Source: Gambelia wislizenii (lineage: Eukaryota; Chordata; Lepidosauria; Squamata; Crotaphytidae). Taken from it: a stretch of 64,000 bases of DNA. Shown piece after piece: positions 59,301 through 64,000 of the stretch. A model generated the notes under the pieces. It made no database searches. It had not been told where the DNA came from and saw nothing but the letters and a program-made list of their open reading frames with translations. Location: positions 102,872,001 through 102,936,000 of the forward strand of contig JAUMIR010000004.1 of assembly GCA_030847615.1 (NCBI GenBank). Reading direction: 5' to 3'. The translations under genes were made by a program, and so were the position numbers. Position 1 is the first letter of the stretch. The number at the start of each line of letters is the position of its first letter.

Positions 59301-61321
59301 AAAAACCCACTATTGTATGTGAAAAACAAAATAAAGGAAAGTAGAAAAGCACTAATATTGAAAAGCACTAAAATATATCTTAAAATCTGTGACACCAAAA
59401 CTGTAAAAAGTCTTTACCAGGCAGCAAAAAGACAGTAACAGGCACCAGGCGATCCCCCCTCGTGAGGGCATCACACCAATGAGATACTACTCTGCCAAAG
59501 GCTCTTTTTCTTCTAGCCAACTTGTTGTTGTGTGCCTTCAAGTGATTTCTAACTTATGGCAACCCTAAGTGAACCTATCATGGGGTTTTCTTGGCAAGAT
59601 ATGTTCAGAGGGGGTTTGCCTTTGCCTTCCGCTCAGGCTGAGAGTGTGTGCCTTCACTATAGGTCATTTTTATCTTCTGCCTCTTTTAAAGAGGGCACCA
59701 GAATTTCCTCTCTCGAAAAGGAACTGACAGTCTCTTGGATCAGGCCAGGCACTCCTCCACTGGATGTTATAAGCAAAGAGAGTCAAGAATCAAGCATGCA
59801 TGTGGTCACCCAAACAAGACCAAGCACCATATTCACATCCACAGGTCTCAGATATGGAAATCAATCCAACACAACTAGACTAAATGATGTTCTGGGTACT
59901 TTCACTACTGGAATGGTACTAACCAAGGAGAGTTGTGAGCATCTTAAACTTCCAGATATTTTACAAATTTTCTAGTGTCCTGCAGACAGCCTGTCATCAA
60001 CAGTTCAATTAACTCTTTCTGTGGATTAAAGTGCAATTGATTCCTCACCACATAGGAAAACTCCATAGAATGACATTGTGGAATGCAGTGGGATTATGGA
60101 AAATGCTTCTTTACCACCTCTACTCACACTTTAATGGGCTTTAAGCTGCATTTCCTGCATAATATGGTTTTGCTGCATTCTTACATGCTTTATTGCCCTT
60201 GGTTCAGATGTACTGCCTAGGTTTTGCAAGATAAAGGACATTTGAGTGATTTTTTTAAACTGCTTGGGATAGTTTCAAGAGTGATCAGGGCATTGACTCA
60301 GCCATACTGGAAAAAAAAATCCATTAGAACCTTCTGATCATTTTAACAGATTTACCCACCCTTGCAGAGAGGAAAAAGCCACTGGAAGTCTAAATTTCAG
60401 CAGGAAATTATTTCATCAGGAGATAACCACAGATGTTAAATACAACATCTTCATTTCATCCCCAACTGAGAAAAGCACATGCAGAATGAATCCTACTACA
60501 TGCTGTTGGAACAACTCCATGTTTACCATGGAGGTCATGAAGTCTTGTAATTTTTCATATTTAATGTACTCCTGTACATTCAGATCACCCAAAACAATCA
60601 TCATATGGGCCCTCAATACTAAATCCATGGTCATTTCCATCAGCTCAAGTAGGGAGACTAAAGGAAGTGCGTAGTATACTGGTAAAAATTTCTCTTTCCC
60701 CATCATTATATATAGGTAACCTGTGATGATGAAGGGGATGCATGTGTATAATCACCTTTTCATAGCTCGATCCTCCAACTTGCTTCTTAAGTTACACATG
60801 TAAGCAACACTTATGTCTTAATTTAGTCTAAGCATGCCACCTCCAAAATGGCAGTAGCAATTATCTAGATATTCCTTCCCCACTCCTATATGTGATTTAC
60901 ACTGTTAGCTGATTTTGCTGATAACATTCCCCCCTTTATCTTAAAATTTAGAGTAACCTTGGTAAAGTAGGCACAGGAGAACATTTTACTGAATACTTGG
61001 GCTCCACATACTTTGTTTTTTCCAAGCTATCAGGCTTATGGAAATGCACATCACTTTGTAATACACTGATTTCAACATGTTTCTTTCTTTTTGCTACTAA
61101 TCCAGAAATAGCTCAAAAAGGCACTTCTCATCTACCGTATGAAAATACAAACAGAAGGTTACCATTGAATGCCATTATCTATCATGTTATTGTACAGAAA
61201 TTTTTGTTTGAAAAACAACTTTCTCTTACCTGGAGCAATGCAAATTTAGGAAGCTTATGATTCCATAGATCAGAAATAATCTTGCTGGGCACAAAAGAAA
61301 CAGCAGAGATGCTTCACTCAT
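8286..61321 (-). CDS. C8B: Complement component C8 beta chain, complete 12-exon gene
   Basis: C8 beta is a secreted liver protein. It binds C5b-7, brings in C8 alpha-gamma and helps start the membrane attack pore. Joining 12 exons gives 584 codons plus stop: 61321-61230, 51043-50884, 45415-45277, 41414-41273, 38973-38841, 36062-35865, 29261-29021, 20828-20700, 18955-18792, 16137-15984, 11030-10962 and 8419-8286. All introns are GT-AG and all phases fit. Domain order is signal peptide (1 to about 29), propeptide to RWRR (51-54), TSP1 (about 65-118), LDLRA (123-155), MACPF (about 158-500, signature YGTHY...GG at 340-352), EGF-like (503-534) and TSP1 (about 541-578). Cysteines at 162/200, 378/403 and 503-534 fall where the human chain has them, from memory. 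Human C8B is 591 residues. C8A is a paralogue, but residue-level similarity throughout favours C8B. The C-terminal TSP1 has lost two cysteines. Confidence 0.97.
8660..8960. repeat. CA-rich minisatellite A
   Basis: Imperfect units contain ccaggatgtgagagcccct, then ctgccatgcaac, then a run of acacac. The unit length is irregular, about 60-90 bp. Confidence 0.8.
9069..9465 (-). mobile_element. LTR-like block, 397 bp
   Basis: On the minus strand it starts TGTCAGGATC and ends CCTGACA, with an internal TATTTAAG. This matches LTR ends (TG...CA) with a short inverted repeat. Flanks cctac and cctaa could be a 5-bp duplication with one mismatch. No internal retroviral genes are present. Confidence 0.5.
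9702..9917. mobile_element. Palindromic MITE, copy 1
   Basis: An inverted repeat with ends ctgctgacacactgcagaaa and its complement, and arms carrying ccatggctccatcctatgga. Two relatives lie at 12415 and 56664. Confidence 0.8.
10583..10922. mobile_element. Tigger-like MITE with internal hairpin
   Basis: The ends ccccatttacatgggat and atcccacataaatgggg are inverted matches. A 14-bp stem (ctctatggtcaact) with a 9-nt loop lies at 10727-10763. It ends about 40 bp from the exon 11 donor. Confidence 0.55.
10962..11030 (-). CDS. C8B: C8B exon 11 (EGF-like module)
   Basis: The acceptor is tgcctttcag and the donor ACAG|gtaaga; 69 nt, phase 1 to 1. It encodes [17 protein letters not shown], with Cys521, 523, 525 and 534. 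The linker after Cys534 is about four residues shorter than in human C8B. The exon is too short to form a listable ORF and was found from its cysteine spacing. Confidence 0.96.
11455..12040. mobile_element. Harbinger-like MITE, copy e
   Basis: It starts ggagattatcaaa and ends tctgatcatc, with TTA on both flanks (11452-11454, 12041-12043). The inverted ends are imperfect. The interior resembles copy a (ggtaagtgac and the following T-rich block). Confidence 0.55.
12415..12646. mobile_element. Palindromic MITE, copy 2
   Basis: Long inverted arms: left taacccagtttgaaactgg, right ccagtttcaaactggattat. Inner arms carry tcctatggaatcctgggatt and its complement. Confidence 0.8.
13320..13356. repeat. 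(TA)n microsatellite
   Basis: An uninterrupted alternating at run. Confidence 0.95.
13632..13945. repeat. Minisatellite, about 85-90 bp unit, 3-4 copies
   Basis: Recurring order: tcctcacccag, ccccaccctcctgatgtca, a purine run with agaggaaagagaagatcgtg, and atacagcctccc. Units start near 13635, 13722, 13803 and 13893. It lies in C8B intron 10. Confidence 0.65.
13946..15983. other. C8B intron 10 DNA, no gene recognised
   Basis: A (GT)n run at 15249-15266 and C- and T-homopolymers at about 13950, 14376 and 14540. No coding sequence was recognised. Confidence 0.4.
15984..16137 (-). CDS. C8B: C8B exon 10 (end of MACPF, start of EGF-like)
   Basis: The acceptor is caccatag and the donor AAAG|gtaaga; 154 nt, phase 0 to 1. 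It begins [11 protein letters not shown], continues [11 protein letters not shown] and enters the EGF-like module with Cys503, 505 and 508 ([12 protein letters not shown]). Confidence 0.97.
16210..16300 (-). mobile_element. SINE 3' fragment
   Basis: Reads as the complement of the common SINE ending ...gctcagtataaggcagcttcc (here ggaagctacgttatactggg). It may derive from the same family as 48436-48625. Confidence 0.45.
16741..17228. mobile_element. hAT element with perfect 8-bp target duplications
   Basis: The ends cagtggttcttaacct and aggttaagaaccactg are inverted repeats. acctagca flanks both sides (16733-16740, 17229-17236). This is the classic hAT signature. Non-autonomous, 488 bp, in C8B intron 9. 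Confidence 0.92.
18094..18401. mobile_element. Full-length hairpin MITE
   Basis: Nearly the whole 308 bp folds back on itself: ggagattatcagatgc at left, gcgtctgataacctcc at right, and inner arms around agttagtaaggcagcacttt. TAT flanks both sides. Its ends resemble the Harbinger-like family. Confidence 0.85.
18555..18750 (+). mobile_element. Non-LTR retrotransposon 3' end
   Basis: It encodes the C-terminal zinc-finger tail ([17 protein letters not shown]) and ends in an (ga)n tail. The same tail is at 42246-42740 on the minus strand. It ends about 45 bp from the C8B exon 9 donor. Confidence 0.75.
18792..18955 (-). CDS. C8B: C8B exon 9 (MACPF, second helical cluster)
   Basis: The acceptor is tttctctag and the donor ATGAAG|gtgatg; 164 nt, phase 1 to 0. 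It encodes [13 protein letters not shown] and [14 protein letters not shown], both hallmark C8 beta residues. A LINE 3' fragment lies about 45 bp beyond the donor. Confidence 0.98.
19725..20312 (-). mobile_element. Penelope-like element fragment (GIY-YIG endonuclease end)
   Basis: The minus strand encodes [15 protein letters not shown], the GIY-YIG endonuclease motif of Penelope elements, then NFNRKEET-type sequence (here [18 protein letters not shown]). An in-frame stop breaks it. The 3' part contains the common gatgccagccacagatgcag tail. Confidence 0.8.
20313..20646 (+). mobile_element. Second Penelope-like fragment, inverted
   Basis: The plus strand encodes [20 protein letters not shown] and then the same [20 protein letters not shown] tail. 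It overlaps in content with the minus copy, so these are two copies facing away from a shared junction. It keeps about 38 residues that the minus copy has lost. Confidence 0.8.
20700..20828 (-). CDS. C8B: C8B exon 8 (MACPF, Cys378/Cys403)
   Basis: The acceptor is tttaaag and the donor GGAG|gtaagc; 129 nt, phase 1 to 1. It encodes Cys378 and Cys403, whose positions equal the human disulphide pair, and the glycine-rich stretch between them. A Penelope fragment ends about 53 bp beyond the donor. Confidence 0.97.
21170..21470. repeat. Foldback gcagaaaa repeat, copy 1
   Basis: Short units such as ctgtgcagaaaataatattt and their complements alternate, giving many small hairpins. Relatives are at 22960 and 28270. 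Confidence 0.65.
21471..21960. repeat. Pyrimidine-rich tract
   Basis: About 490 bp of C/T-rich plus strand with loosely repeated cttcatgcctgcctcc-type words. It keeps a long frame open only through composition. Confidence 0.6.
22237..22438 (+). mobile_element. tRNA-derived SINE
   Basis: A pol III A-box-like tagtggtttaagtgttgg and B-box-like gggtccgactccc are followed by the squamate SINE body (actgggtgaccacgggcaaa) and tail (agtcagatatgacttgaagt). Confidence 0.85.
22960..23440. repeat. Foldback gcagaaaa repeat, copy 2
   Basis: Outer arms gcaatttgggacttattttg and cagaataagtcctgaattgc are inverted matches around about 270 bp of smaller hairpin units. Confidence 0.75.
23559..23759. mobile_element. 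Old DNA transposon, left part (split by CR1)
   Basis: It begins gaatacctcttttaaccaag, the inverted match of ggttttgttaagtgaggtat near 26370. Its middle matches 46773-47000. The CR1 insertion separates it from 25855-26372. Confidence 0.6.
24233..24463. mobile_element. Tigger-like MITE nested in CR1
   Basis: The ends cagttgtccctctatatcc and gaagggacaacag are inverted repeats flanked by TA. Removing it with one TA restores the expected CR1 sequence ggagtatagtgtctag. Confidence 0.9.
24691..25290. mobile_element. Harbinger-like MITE nested in CR1, copy d
   Basis: The ends ggagattttcacac and gtgtgaaaatcccc are flanked by TAA (24688-24690, 25291-25293). Removing it restores the CR1 sequence agattaagaggtgacatg. 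Confidence 0.88.
25855..26372. mobile_element. Old DNA transposon, right part
   Basis: It continues the 23559 element and aligns with 46945-47400 (for example gctttattgcattgttcact). It ends in the inverted repeat ttgttaagtgaggtattcc. Confidence 0.6.
26373..27340. other. C8B intron 7 DNA, no gene recognised
   Basis: No coding or clear repeat signal, apart from a C/A homopolymer near 27262-27290. Confidence 0.4.
27350..27926. mobile_element. Harbinger-like MITE, copy b
   Basis: The right end tctgataaagtcc is followed by taa. The interior matches copies a and c (tttttattgacggaccaag, ccaggtaggggacactcttt). The left end is too worn to place exactly. Confidence 0.55.
28270..28800. repeat. Foldback gcagaaaa repeat, copy 3
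   Basis: Outer arms agtctattcacaatccagga and agtcccagactgcaaaaatt flank alternating gcagaaaat and attttctgc units. The right flank matches the left flank of copy 2 (gattcatc-type fragment near 23040) in inverse orientation. Confidence 0.65.
29021..29261 (-). CDS. C8B: C8B exon 7 (MACPF signature exon)
   Basis: The acceptor is taacacag and the donor GCAG|gtatgt; 241 nt, 80 codons plus 1 nt. It contains [19 protein letters not shown] followed by TEATLGG, the MACPF signature, at residues 340-352. This was the strongest single match to C8 beta. Confidence 0.99.
29353..29573. mobile_element. Tigger-like MITE
   Basis: The ends caggttgaccccatatc and ggggccaacctg are inverted repeats flanked by TA; 221 bp. 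It lies in intron 6, 92 bp upstream of the exon 7 acceptor. Confidence 0.85.
30064..30357 (+). mobile_element. CR1 LINE 3' end
   Basis: It encodes the CR1 C-terminus ([27 protein letters not shown]) and ends in the usual ccaactctatgattttatga. Confidence 0.9.
30465..31227. mobile_element. DNA transposon with GGGCCTGTCTATATG ends, interrupted by CR1
   Basis: The ends gggggctgtctaaatg and catatagacaggccc are inverted. A CR1 fragment (30529-30663) splits it. A second copy is at 49624-50200. Confidence 0.7.
30529..30663 (-). mobile_element. CR1 3' fragment nested in DNA transposon
   Basis: Complement of the CR1 3' end: atcatacagttggaagagag through gtttaaaaacctccaaagaa. Confidence 0.85.
31996..32430 (+). 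mobile_element. CR1 LINE 3' end with extended tail
   Basis: Runs from ggttgaccaaaatggtgaga to the tctatgattctttg tail. Bases 32432-32640 then match 25626-25840 behind the other CR1 copy. Confidence 0.88.
33239..33492 (+). mobile_element. tRNA-derived SINE with internal duplication
   Basis: tatagtggtttgagcattag (A box) and gggttcaaatcc (B box) are followed by the SINE body. The stretch ggtaaccttggttacatcac occurs twice, so part of the body is duplicated. Confidence 0.85.
33656..34080. repeat. Dispersed element related to 43620-44125
   Basis: Both copies share the order tagccagct, gtgat, tttttaaaa, then tccaacatggcggcggctg or tccaacatggtggccacag, and ccagccaatc. Probably a DNA transposon; ends not resolved. 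Confidence 0.5.
34085..35860. other. C8B intron 6 DNA, no gene recognised
   Basis: An AT-rich area at 35000-35100 and 35330-35420 looks like LINE tail sequence. Nothing coding was seen. Confidence 0.4.
35865..36062 (-). CDS. C8B: C8B exon 6 (MACPF, first helical cluster)
   Basis: The acceptor is ttgtctag and the donor ACG|gtaaac; 198 nt, exactly 66 codons in phase 0. It encodes [12 protein letters not shown] and a GFSFGIKVP stretch. By position this is the first transmembrane-hairpin cluster that unfolds when the pore forms. That role comes from MACPF structures, not from this sequence. Confidence 0.97.
36234..37722. mobile_element. Composite TIR element B (minisatellite plus LTR inside)
   Basis: Same order as 8519-9527: left end atctacatatatataacact with ccgattggtcacttagg, minisatellite, partial LTR block, right end agccaatcagcacactgaaa. 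It lies in C8B intron 5, about 170 bp from the exon 6 acceptor. Confidence 0.65.
36380..37370. repeat. CA-rich minisatellite B
   Basis: The same unit as minisatellite A, about three times longer (roughly 1 kb). It keeps long but meaningless frames open on both strands. Confidence 0.85.
38291..38327. repeat. (ATC)n microsatellite
   Basis: About 12 uninterrupted units. Confidence 0.95.
38841..38973 (-). CDS. C8B: C8B exon 5 (start of MACPF domain)
   Basis: The acceptor is ctttccag and the donor GAG|gtatgt; 133 nt, phase 2 to 0. It contains [12 protein letters not shown], in which Cys200 should pair with Cys162, and RKPFNVESY, both typical of C8 beta. A second AG two bases downstream could act as an acceptor but would break the frame. 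Confidence 0.98.
39285..39846. mobile_element. Harbinger-like MITE, copy c
   Basis: The ends ggactttatcagatgc and tttgataaagtcc are inverted. The interior matches copies a and b. The flanking triplets no longer match. Confidence 0.65.
39847..41272. other. C8B intron 4 DNA, no gene recognised
   Basis: Mostly AT-rich unique-looking sequence. Bases 40700-40900 may be an old LINE or SINE tail on the minus strand. Confidence 0.35.
41273..41414 (-). CDS. C8B: C8B exon 4 (LDL-receptor class A domain)
   Basis: The acceptor is ttgtag and the donor AGTGG|gtaagt; 142 nt, phase 1 to 2. It encodes the rest of LDLRA with Cys133, 140, 146 and 155 and the calcium-binding acidic run [13 protein letters not shown]. 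Cys162 and QYWGI then open the MACPF region. Confidence 0.98.
42246..42832 (-). mobile_element. Non-LTR retrotransposon 3' end with inverted 5' segment
   Basis: The minus strand 42740-42246 encodes the end of a reverse-transcriptase protein ([20 protein letters not shown], zinc-finger tail CNRTC...HQRAC). Bases 42741-42832 encode the preceding part ([20 protein letters not shown]) on the plus strand. The two segments meet head to head, as in twin priming. Confidence 0.85.
43301..43620. mobile_element. Harbinger-like MITE fragment
   Basis: It begins ggagattttcacacgggg like copy d. The right end was not found. Confidence 0.45.
43620..44125. repeat. Dispersed element related to 33656-34080
   Basis: Shares ccagccaatcagatt, aatccaacatggtggcc and the T/A-rich centre with the 33.7-kb copy. 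Confidence 0.5.
44571..44602. repeat. (AC/GC)n microsatellite
   Basis: Alternating cacacgcacgcac run. Confidence 0.9.
45043..45269. mobile_element. hAT MITE at the C8B exon 3 splice donor
   Basis: The ends cagggtcagtttaaggg and ccttaaacccgtcctg are inverted. The perfect 8-bp duplication cactaacc lies at 45035-45042 and 45270-45277. The right copy contains the last exon 3 base and the donor (minus strand G|GTTAGTG). Confidence 0.88.
45277..45415 (-). CDS. C8B: C8B exon 3 (rest of TSP1, start of LDLRA)
   Basis: The acceptor is ctgttacag and the donor ACAG|gttagtg; 139 nt, phase 0 to 1. It carries the last three TSP1 cysteines (101, 111, 117) and the first two LDLRA cysteines (123, 128), with the family-typical TNRPC and RCEGFVC. 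The last exon base and the donor lie inside the target-site duplication of a hAT MITE. Confidence 0.97.
46773..47575. mobile_element. Old DNA transposon, second copy
   Basis: Starts near tatacct and aligns with 23559-23759 plus 25855-26372 (cagccttcacttttcttaca, cattgtttactgcagacatg). The right end is truncated. It shows where the CR1 entered the first copy. Confidence 0.6.
48184..48224. repeat. (AAAAT)n microsatellite
   Basis: About eight aaaat units. Confidence 0.95.
48436..48625 (+). mobile_element. 5S rRNA-derived SINE
   Basis: The segment gaagctaagcagttaatact and ggatgggagaccaccagaga is clearly related to the internal promoter half of 5S rRNA. The tail (tgagctacatgatcagactc) is not 5S, so this is a SINE, not a 5S gene. 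Confidence 0.75.
49284..49452 (+). mobile_element. Chimeric SINE: 5S-like head, tRNA-SINE tail
   Basis: ttagtacttggatgggagac (5S-like) is followed by a body ending ggggtcaccataagttgac, which is shared with the tRNA-derived SINEs here. Confidence 0.7.
49624..50200. mobile_element. DNA transposon with GGGCCTGTCTATATG ends, copy 2
   Basis: Left gggtcacatccaaatggtga, right catatagacaggccc. The interior matches 30465-31227 (cactcatggctgccatcttg). Confidence 0.65.
50640..50755. mobile_element. Short hairpin repeat
   Basis: gtggccctccagatgttt and aacatctggagggccatg are inverted about 75 bp apart. Confidence 0.6.
50884..51043 (-). CDS. C8B: C8B exon 2 (propeptide and start of first TSP1)
   Basis: The acceptor is tatag and the donor AGG|gtgagt; 160 nt. 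It encodes the propeptide ending in the basic site RWRR (residues 51-54), so the mature chain should begin at Ser55, the same position as in human C8B. It then enters TSP1 with PIDC and WSSWSVC. The WxxW motif (Trp71, Trp74) is the usual C-mannosylation signal. The acceptor's pyrimidine tract is weak, but upstream residues (GERELSF) still resemble the mammalian propeptide. Confidence 0.93.
52084..52114. repeat. (ATC)n microsatellite
   Basis: About ten units, in intron 1. Confidence 0.95.
52225..52612 (+). mobile_element. L2-like LINE 3' end
   Basis: Encodes [20 protein letters not shown] and then LFQQAFPE*, the CR1/L2 C-terminus. The 3' UTR contains gtaagccgccccaattgc and ends in (TTTA)n. 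Confidence 0.8.
52785..52990. mobile_element. Tigger-like MITE fragment
   Basis: The words ccccgtatccattggggatt and gatattgaaatccatggata match Tigger-type ends. The right end is unclear. Confidence 0.5.
53000..55835. other. C8B intron 1 DNA, no gene recognised
   Basis: A possible worn hAT element runs from about 54520 (caggggtgcacagcc) to 55255 (ggttgtgcatgtctg), without matching flanks. No exon was recognised. Confidence 0.35.
55836..56040 (+). mobile_element. L2-like LINE 3' tail
   Basis: ttttaaactgttgtaagatg and aggagggatataaataaatt, ending in an ATAA-rich run. Confidence 0.55.
56664..56879. mobile_element. Palindromic MITE, copy 3
   Basis: Left aataatgcagtttgacacc, right ggtgtcaaactgcattattt. 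Arms carry catggctccatcc and aatcccaggattccata. Confidence 0.85.
56880..59515. other. C8B intron 1 DNA, no gene recognised
   Basis: A (GT)n run lies at about 57567-57586. The 225-codon open frame at 58592-57915 shows no family I recognise and no splice or codon-use support, so it was not called. Confidence 0.35.
59516..59662 (-). mobile_element. SINE 3' body, antisense
   Basis: tgttgtgtgccttcaagtga and cctatcatggggttttcttg are the complement of the SINE tail seen at 22380-22438. Confidence 0.8.
60416..60706 (-). pseudogene. L2-like LINE endonuclease remnant
   Basis: The minus frame reads [22 protein letters not shown] and [13 protein letters not shown], matching the GDxN block of L2-type apurinic endonucleases. 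The frame is open but decayed and lacks the catalytic flanks. Not a host gene. Confidence 0.6.
61230..61321 (-). CDS. C8B: C8B exon 1 (start codon and signal peptide)
   Basis: ATG at 61321 opens 30 codons plus 2 nt, ending AG|gtaaga. The peptide has a hydrophobic core ([20 protein letters not shown]), as expected for secretion. It ends in phase 2, and the first base of exon 2 completes a Ser codon. The start context has A at -3. This exon was chosen for three reasons: donor quality, signal-peptide character and exact phase match to exon 2. No homologous residues support it directly, because signal peptides diverge fast. Confidence 0.85.
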
Positions 61322-61344
61322 GGTTTTAAAGCAATGTGGATAAT

Positions 61345-61356
61345 CTATAGCAACAT
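61345..61356 (-). promoter_or_regulatory. Minimal upstream ORF in C8B leader
   Basis: ATG TTG CTA TAG ends 23 nt before the C8B start codon. If the mRNA starts further upstream, this three-codon ORF would precede the main start. The effect is unknown. Confidence 0.3.
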
Positions 61357-61407
61357 CCTTTTCTAATTTTGTTTGCTACAGTATTTGAAAGCTGCTAGGG
61401 AAGCAAG

Positions 61408-61443
61408 GTAAATTAATAGCTAGCTTTTCCCACCAGGCAAACA
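61408..61443 (-). promoter_or_regulatory. Candidate liver promoter sites (HNF1-like, FOXA-like)
   Basis: At 61408-61420 the sequence gtaaattaatagc matches most of the HNF1 consensus. At 61436-61443 the minus strand reads TGTTTGCC, a FOXA-type core. They lie about 90-120 bp before the start codon. Hepatic expression of C8B makes these factors plausible, but short motifs occur by chance. Confidence 0.3.
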
Positions 61444-62077
61444 GAAGATAAACCAGCCTCTGACAAACTTAAAACACATTTTACTGGTAGCACAGAGCCT
61501 TCTACTGGGCTACTGGAAAATTGTTGAGAGGAAATTTGAGAAATGGAGAGCACAGGAACTAATAACAGACTTGTTCTTAAAAAAATGTCCCCCAAAGGAA
61601 TGTATGCTAGTATGGACACTTAAGGCAGAAACCATACACAGAATTACTCAATAGTAAGGACAATTTAACAAAATGGAACATATTGCAGAGTTAAACATGT
61701 TACAGAAAGAAACTGAGAGTGTCATTAACGTCTGCATGCACATGTAACTGGGCTCTAAATTATAAGATTAGACGTTTACCTGCACCAGTGGTCTTTTCTG
61801 AGCACTACTAACAACAATGGGGGCAGTGAATAATAGACAACATTACATGGGCATTAGTTACTTTGTATAAAAATGAATGGATCAATTCATATTTTCTCAT
61901 TTACTTTTAGTTGTGCCAGAATCATATTGGGGGGGGGGGTAATTAAAAAGTAGGGGAAGTGAAAAAAAATAGAAATAAGCAAATAGTTGATAATTGGAAA
62001 ATACAATGAAAAAAACAACCATAAACCTAGAAAATAATATGGCCAAATAGTCAAATGTGTGTTTATGCAAAGTTGAT

Positions 62078-62190
62078 ATAGAATCATAGAGTTGGAAGAG
62101 AACATAAGGGCCATCCAGTTCAACCCTCTGGCATGCAGGAATACACACTCAAATCATTCCCGACAGATGGCTATCCAGCCTCTACATGCC
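62078..62190 (-). mobile_element. CR1 3' fragment
   Basis: Complement of the CR1 end: agaatcatagagttggaaga through gatggctatccagcctct. Confidence 0.9.
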
Positions 62191-64000
62191 ATGTGTTTAA
62201 ATATTAGAAGGTTTATAAGATCCTCATATGTTACAATTCATACATGATAGAAAAAGATAGCCCTTGAGAACTGGATGGCTGTGGCATGTTTTTTACATGC
62301 ACATTATTATATGCAAATCTGAGTAAATTGCCTTATCCAGACATAAAGATGAAAGCTAAACCACTGACTGTTGTCTCTTTGCAACAAGTGATATAGCACC
62401 AATCATTTAAGAGACATGTGCCACGTCACCCAACTTTATTATAGAAAGTGCTCAGGGAAACCTGAATTCTGCCAACTAGTCTATCAGCAAATTATTTCAC
62501 AAATAACTCCCCCCCCCCGACTAATCAAAGCAAAAGATAGTTTGGGCTGTCCAAAGGTTTTGTCTGTTTCTAGTTCCATTGGTCCTTTCATTAACAAAGG
62601 TGTTTTTGACTGTATCTTGACCTTTGTGGTGATCAATTTCACTGTTAATCATTAGTACCTAGCTAAGCGTCATTTATTCAGAAATGTGTGATTCACTGTT
62701 TGTATGGAAGGAAAACAATGGAAGCCAAGGTTTCAGATGACAAGAAATGTATATTTTTATAGTAAGGCAGTCCTCAGGCCTCTAGAGGATGGCTATACTC
62801 TATTTTTGGCTCTACCATGGGGAAAACTAGAGGGGTTCCTCTAGCTTTCAGGCCTGTACAAGAAGTGGGTGAAAACTCCGTGTGGCCCCAGGGTTGCAGG
62901 TTGTGTATTCCTGATGAGATTGCATATAGGCCTCTCTTCATTGTTAAATTGGATTACAACTTAAAATATGCTGCATAGCCAGAATGTTTTACTGTATCAT
63001 CTCACAATGTCATTTTTTTCATGTGCATATTATCATGAAAACTAACCTACAATGGCTACAATAGTTATACTTTCCAGTGTGAAGATATCACAAATGGCTG
63101 AGACCTGACATAGCTAGTTCTGTGTCTGTACATATTAGAGTGGCAGCTAGCCTTTTAACACTGATTACCACACACAATTTAATTTTTACTTAAGCAGATG
63201 GCTGTGAAAGAAGCAACATTAATACTATGCTGAGCATACTGGGCATAAGCATTCTGAGTTTTCTACAATCCACTATTGATTTAGCAGTGGTTAAGCCCCT
63301 TGAATTGTAATTCTGTGTTGGACTTAACCATGGGCAATATTGCTTTGTTTCCATTTATCTCCCTTATTCCTATTTGACATAAAGGAACTCAGAGAAAGGA
63401 AGGACTTGTTCTAAGCCACCCAGCAAATTCAAACCTGGTGTGTGGCTTGCATTATCTAAGCTCTAACCCCTATGCCACACGGGCTTAATTGTGATGGATT
63501 TAATGAAAGAGGTGTGAGCGCTGATCTCATCTGCTACCAGATTTCTCCCCTCCAAATTTAAGCTTATGTTTTACATCCACTTTTAGAAACATAGACACAA
63601 TGCCATGCTGTTGGGTCTAAGATTGCTATGAAACAGGATTATAAAGATAGCAAGTAATCGAAGTGTTTAAAAGCTTTCTCCGTTAATGCCTCAAACAGGC
63701 ACAACTTTTGAACATATCATTTGTTTTTGGAGCTTTCTGGTAAAAATATTTTGAATTTGACAGATGGGCCACTAGGCAACATTTTCATGGAGATTAGACT
63801 ATTTGGAACTGTGTGGAAGGAACCCTAATTGCTGGACAGTTGTTTCAGTAACGGCTTTGATATCCTTTTCCTCCAGCAGGATAATTTCAGAAGGAGATAG
63901 GTAATGTTCCTCCTAATCAGTGTATCACAACAGGCCATCTTGCCTGATTTCTCACTGTCTCATGGATAACATACAGAAGTTATATGTATGCATATAATTC

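Larger units (their letters stand above)
61322..64000. other. C8B 5' flank, no gene recognised
   Basis: Apart from the sites above, the 62078-62190 CR1 fragment and a tRNA-SINE-like stretch near 63400-63480, no coding exon was recognised. In mammals DAB1 lies on this side, but no DAB1 exon was identified here. Confidence 0.5.

Overview
This is vertebrate nuclear DNA: about 40% GC, one gene split into small GT-AG exons, and introns full of transposable elements. The repeats (CR1 and L2-like LINEs, tRNA- and 5S-derived SINEs, Penelope elements, and hAT-, Harbinger- and Tigger-like MITEs) point to a squamate reptile, probably an iguanian lizard. The species call is inference from repeat types; the gene call is much firmer.

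The window holds one complete protein-coding gene, complement component C8 beta (C8B), on the minus strand. Its start codon is at 61321 and its stop at 8286. Joining the exons by eye gives 12 coding exons, all bounded by GT and AG, with every reading phase compatible. The product is 584 residues: signal peptide, propeptide ending in RWRR, TSP1, LDL-receptor class A, MACPF, EGF-like and a second TSP1 domain. Only one splice-junction detail and the last domain look unusual. An 8-bp hAT target-site duplication contains the exon 3 splice donor, and the C-terminal TSP1 lacks two cysteines that are expected to pair.

Layout from left to right. 1-8285: the tail of a Tigger-like MITE at the edge, a Harbinger-like MITE (3.8-4.4 kb), a possible LTR (6.4-6.7 kb) and the C8B 3' UTR. 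No exon of the neighbour C8A, which lies tail-to-tail with C8B in mammals, was recognised here. 8.3-20.8 kb: exons 12 to 8, with a composite TIR/minisatellite/LTR element, several MITEs, a hAT element with perfect 8-bp duplications and two Penelope fragments in inverted orientation. 20.8-29 kb (intron 7): pyrimidine tract, foldback repeats, a SINE, and a three-level transposon nest (old DNA transposon, then CR1, then two MITEs). 29-45.4 kb: exons 7 to 3, CR1 copies, a second composite element and a 5'-inverted LINE. 45.4-61.3 kb: exons 2 and 1 in long, repeat-rich introns. 61.3-64 kb: the C8B 5' flank.

No prokaryotic feature, CRISPR array, rRNA or intact tRNA gene was seen. Apart from C8B, every coding-like stretch I could interpret is a decayed transposon remnant or low-complexity sequence.
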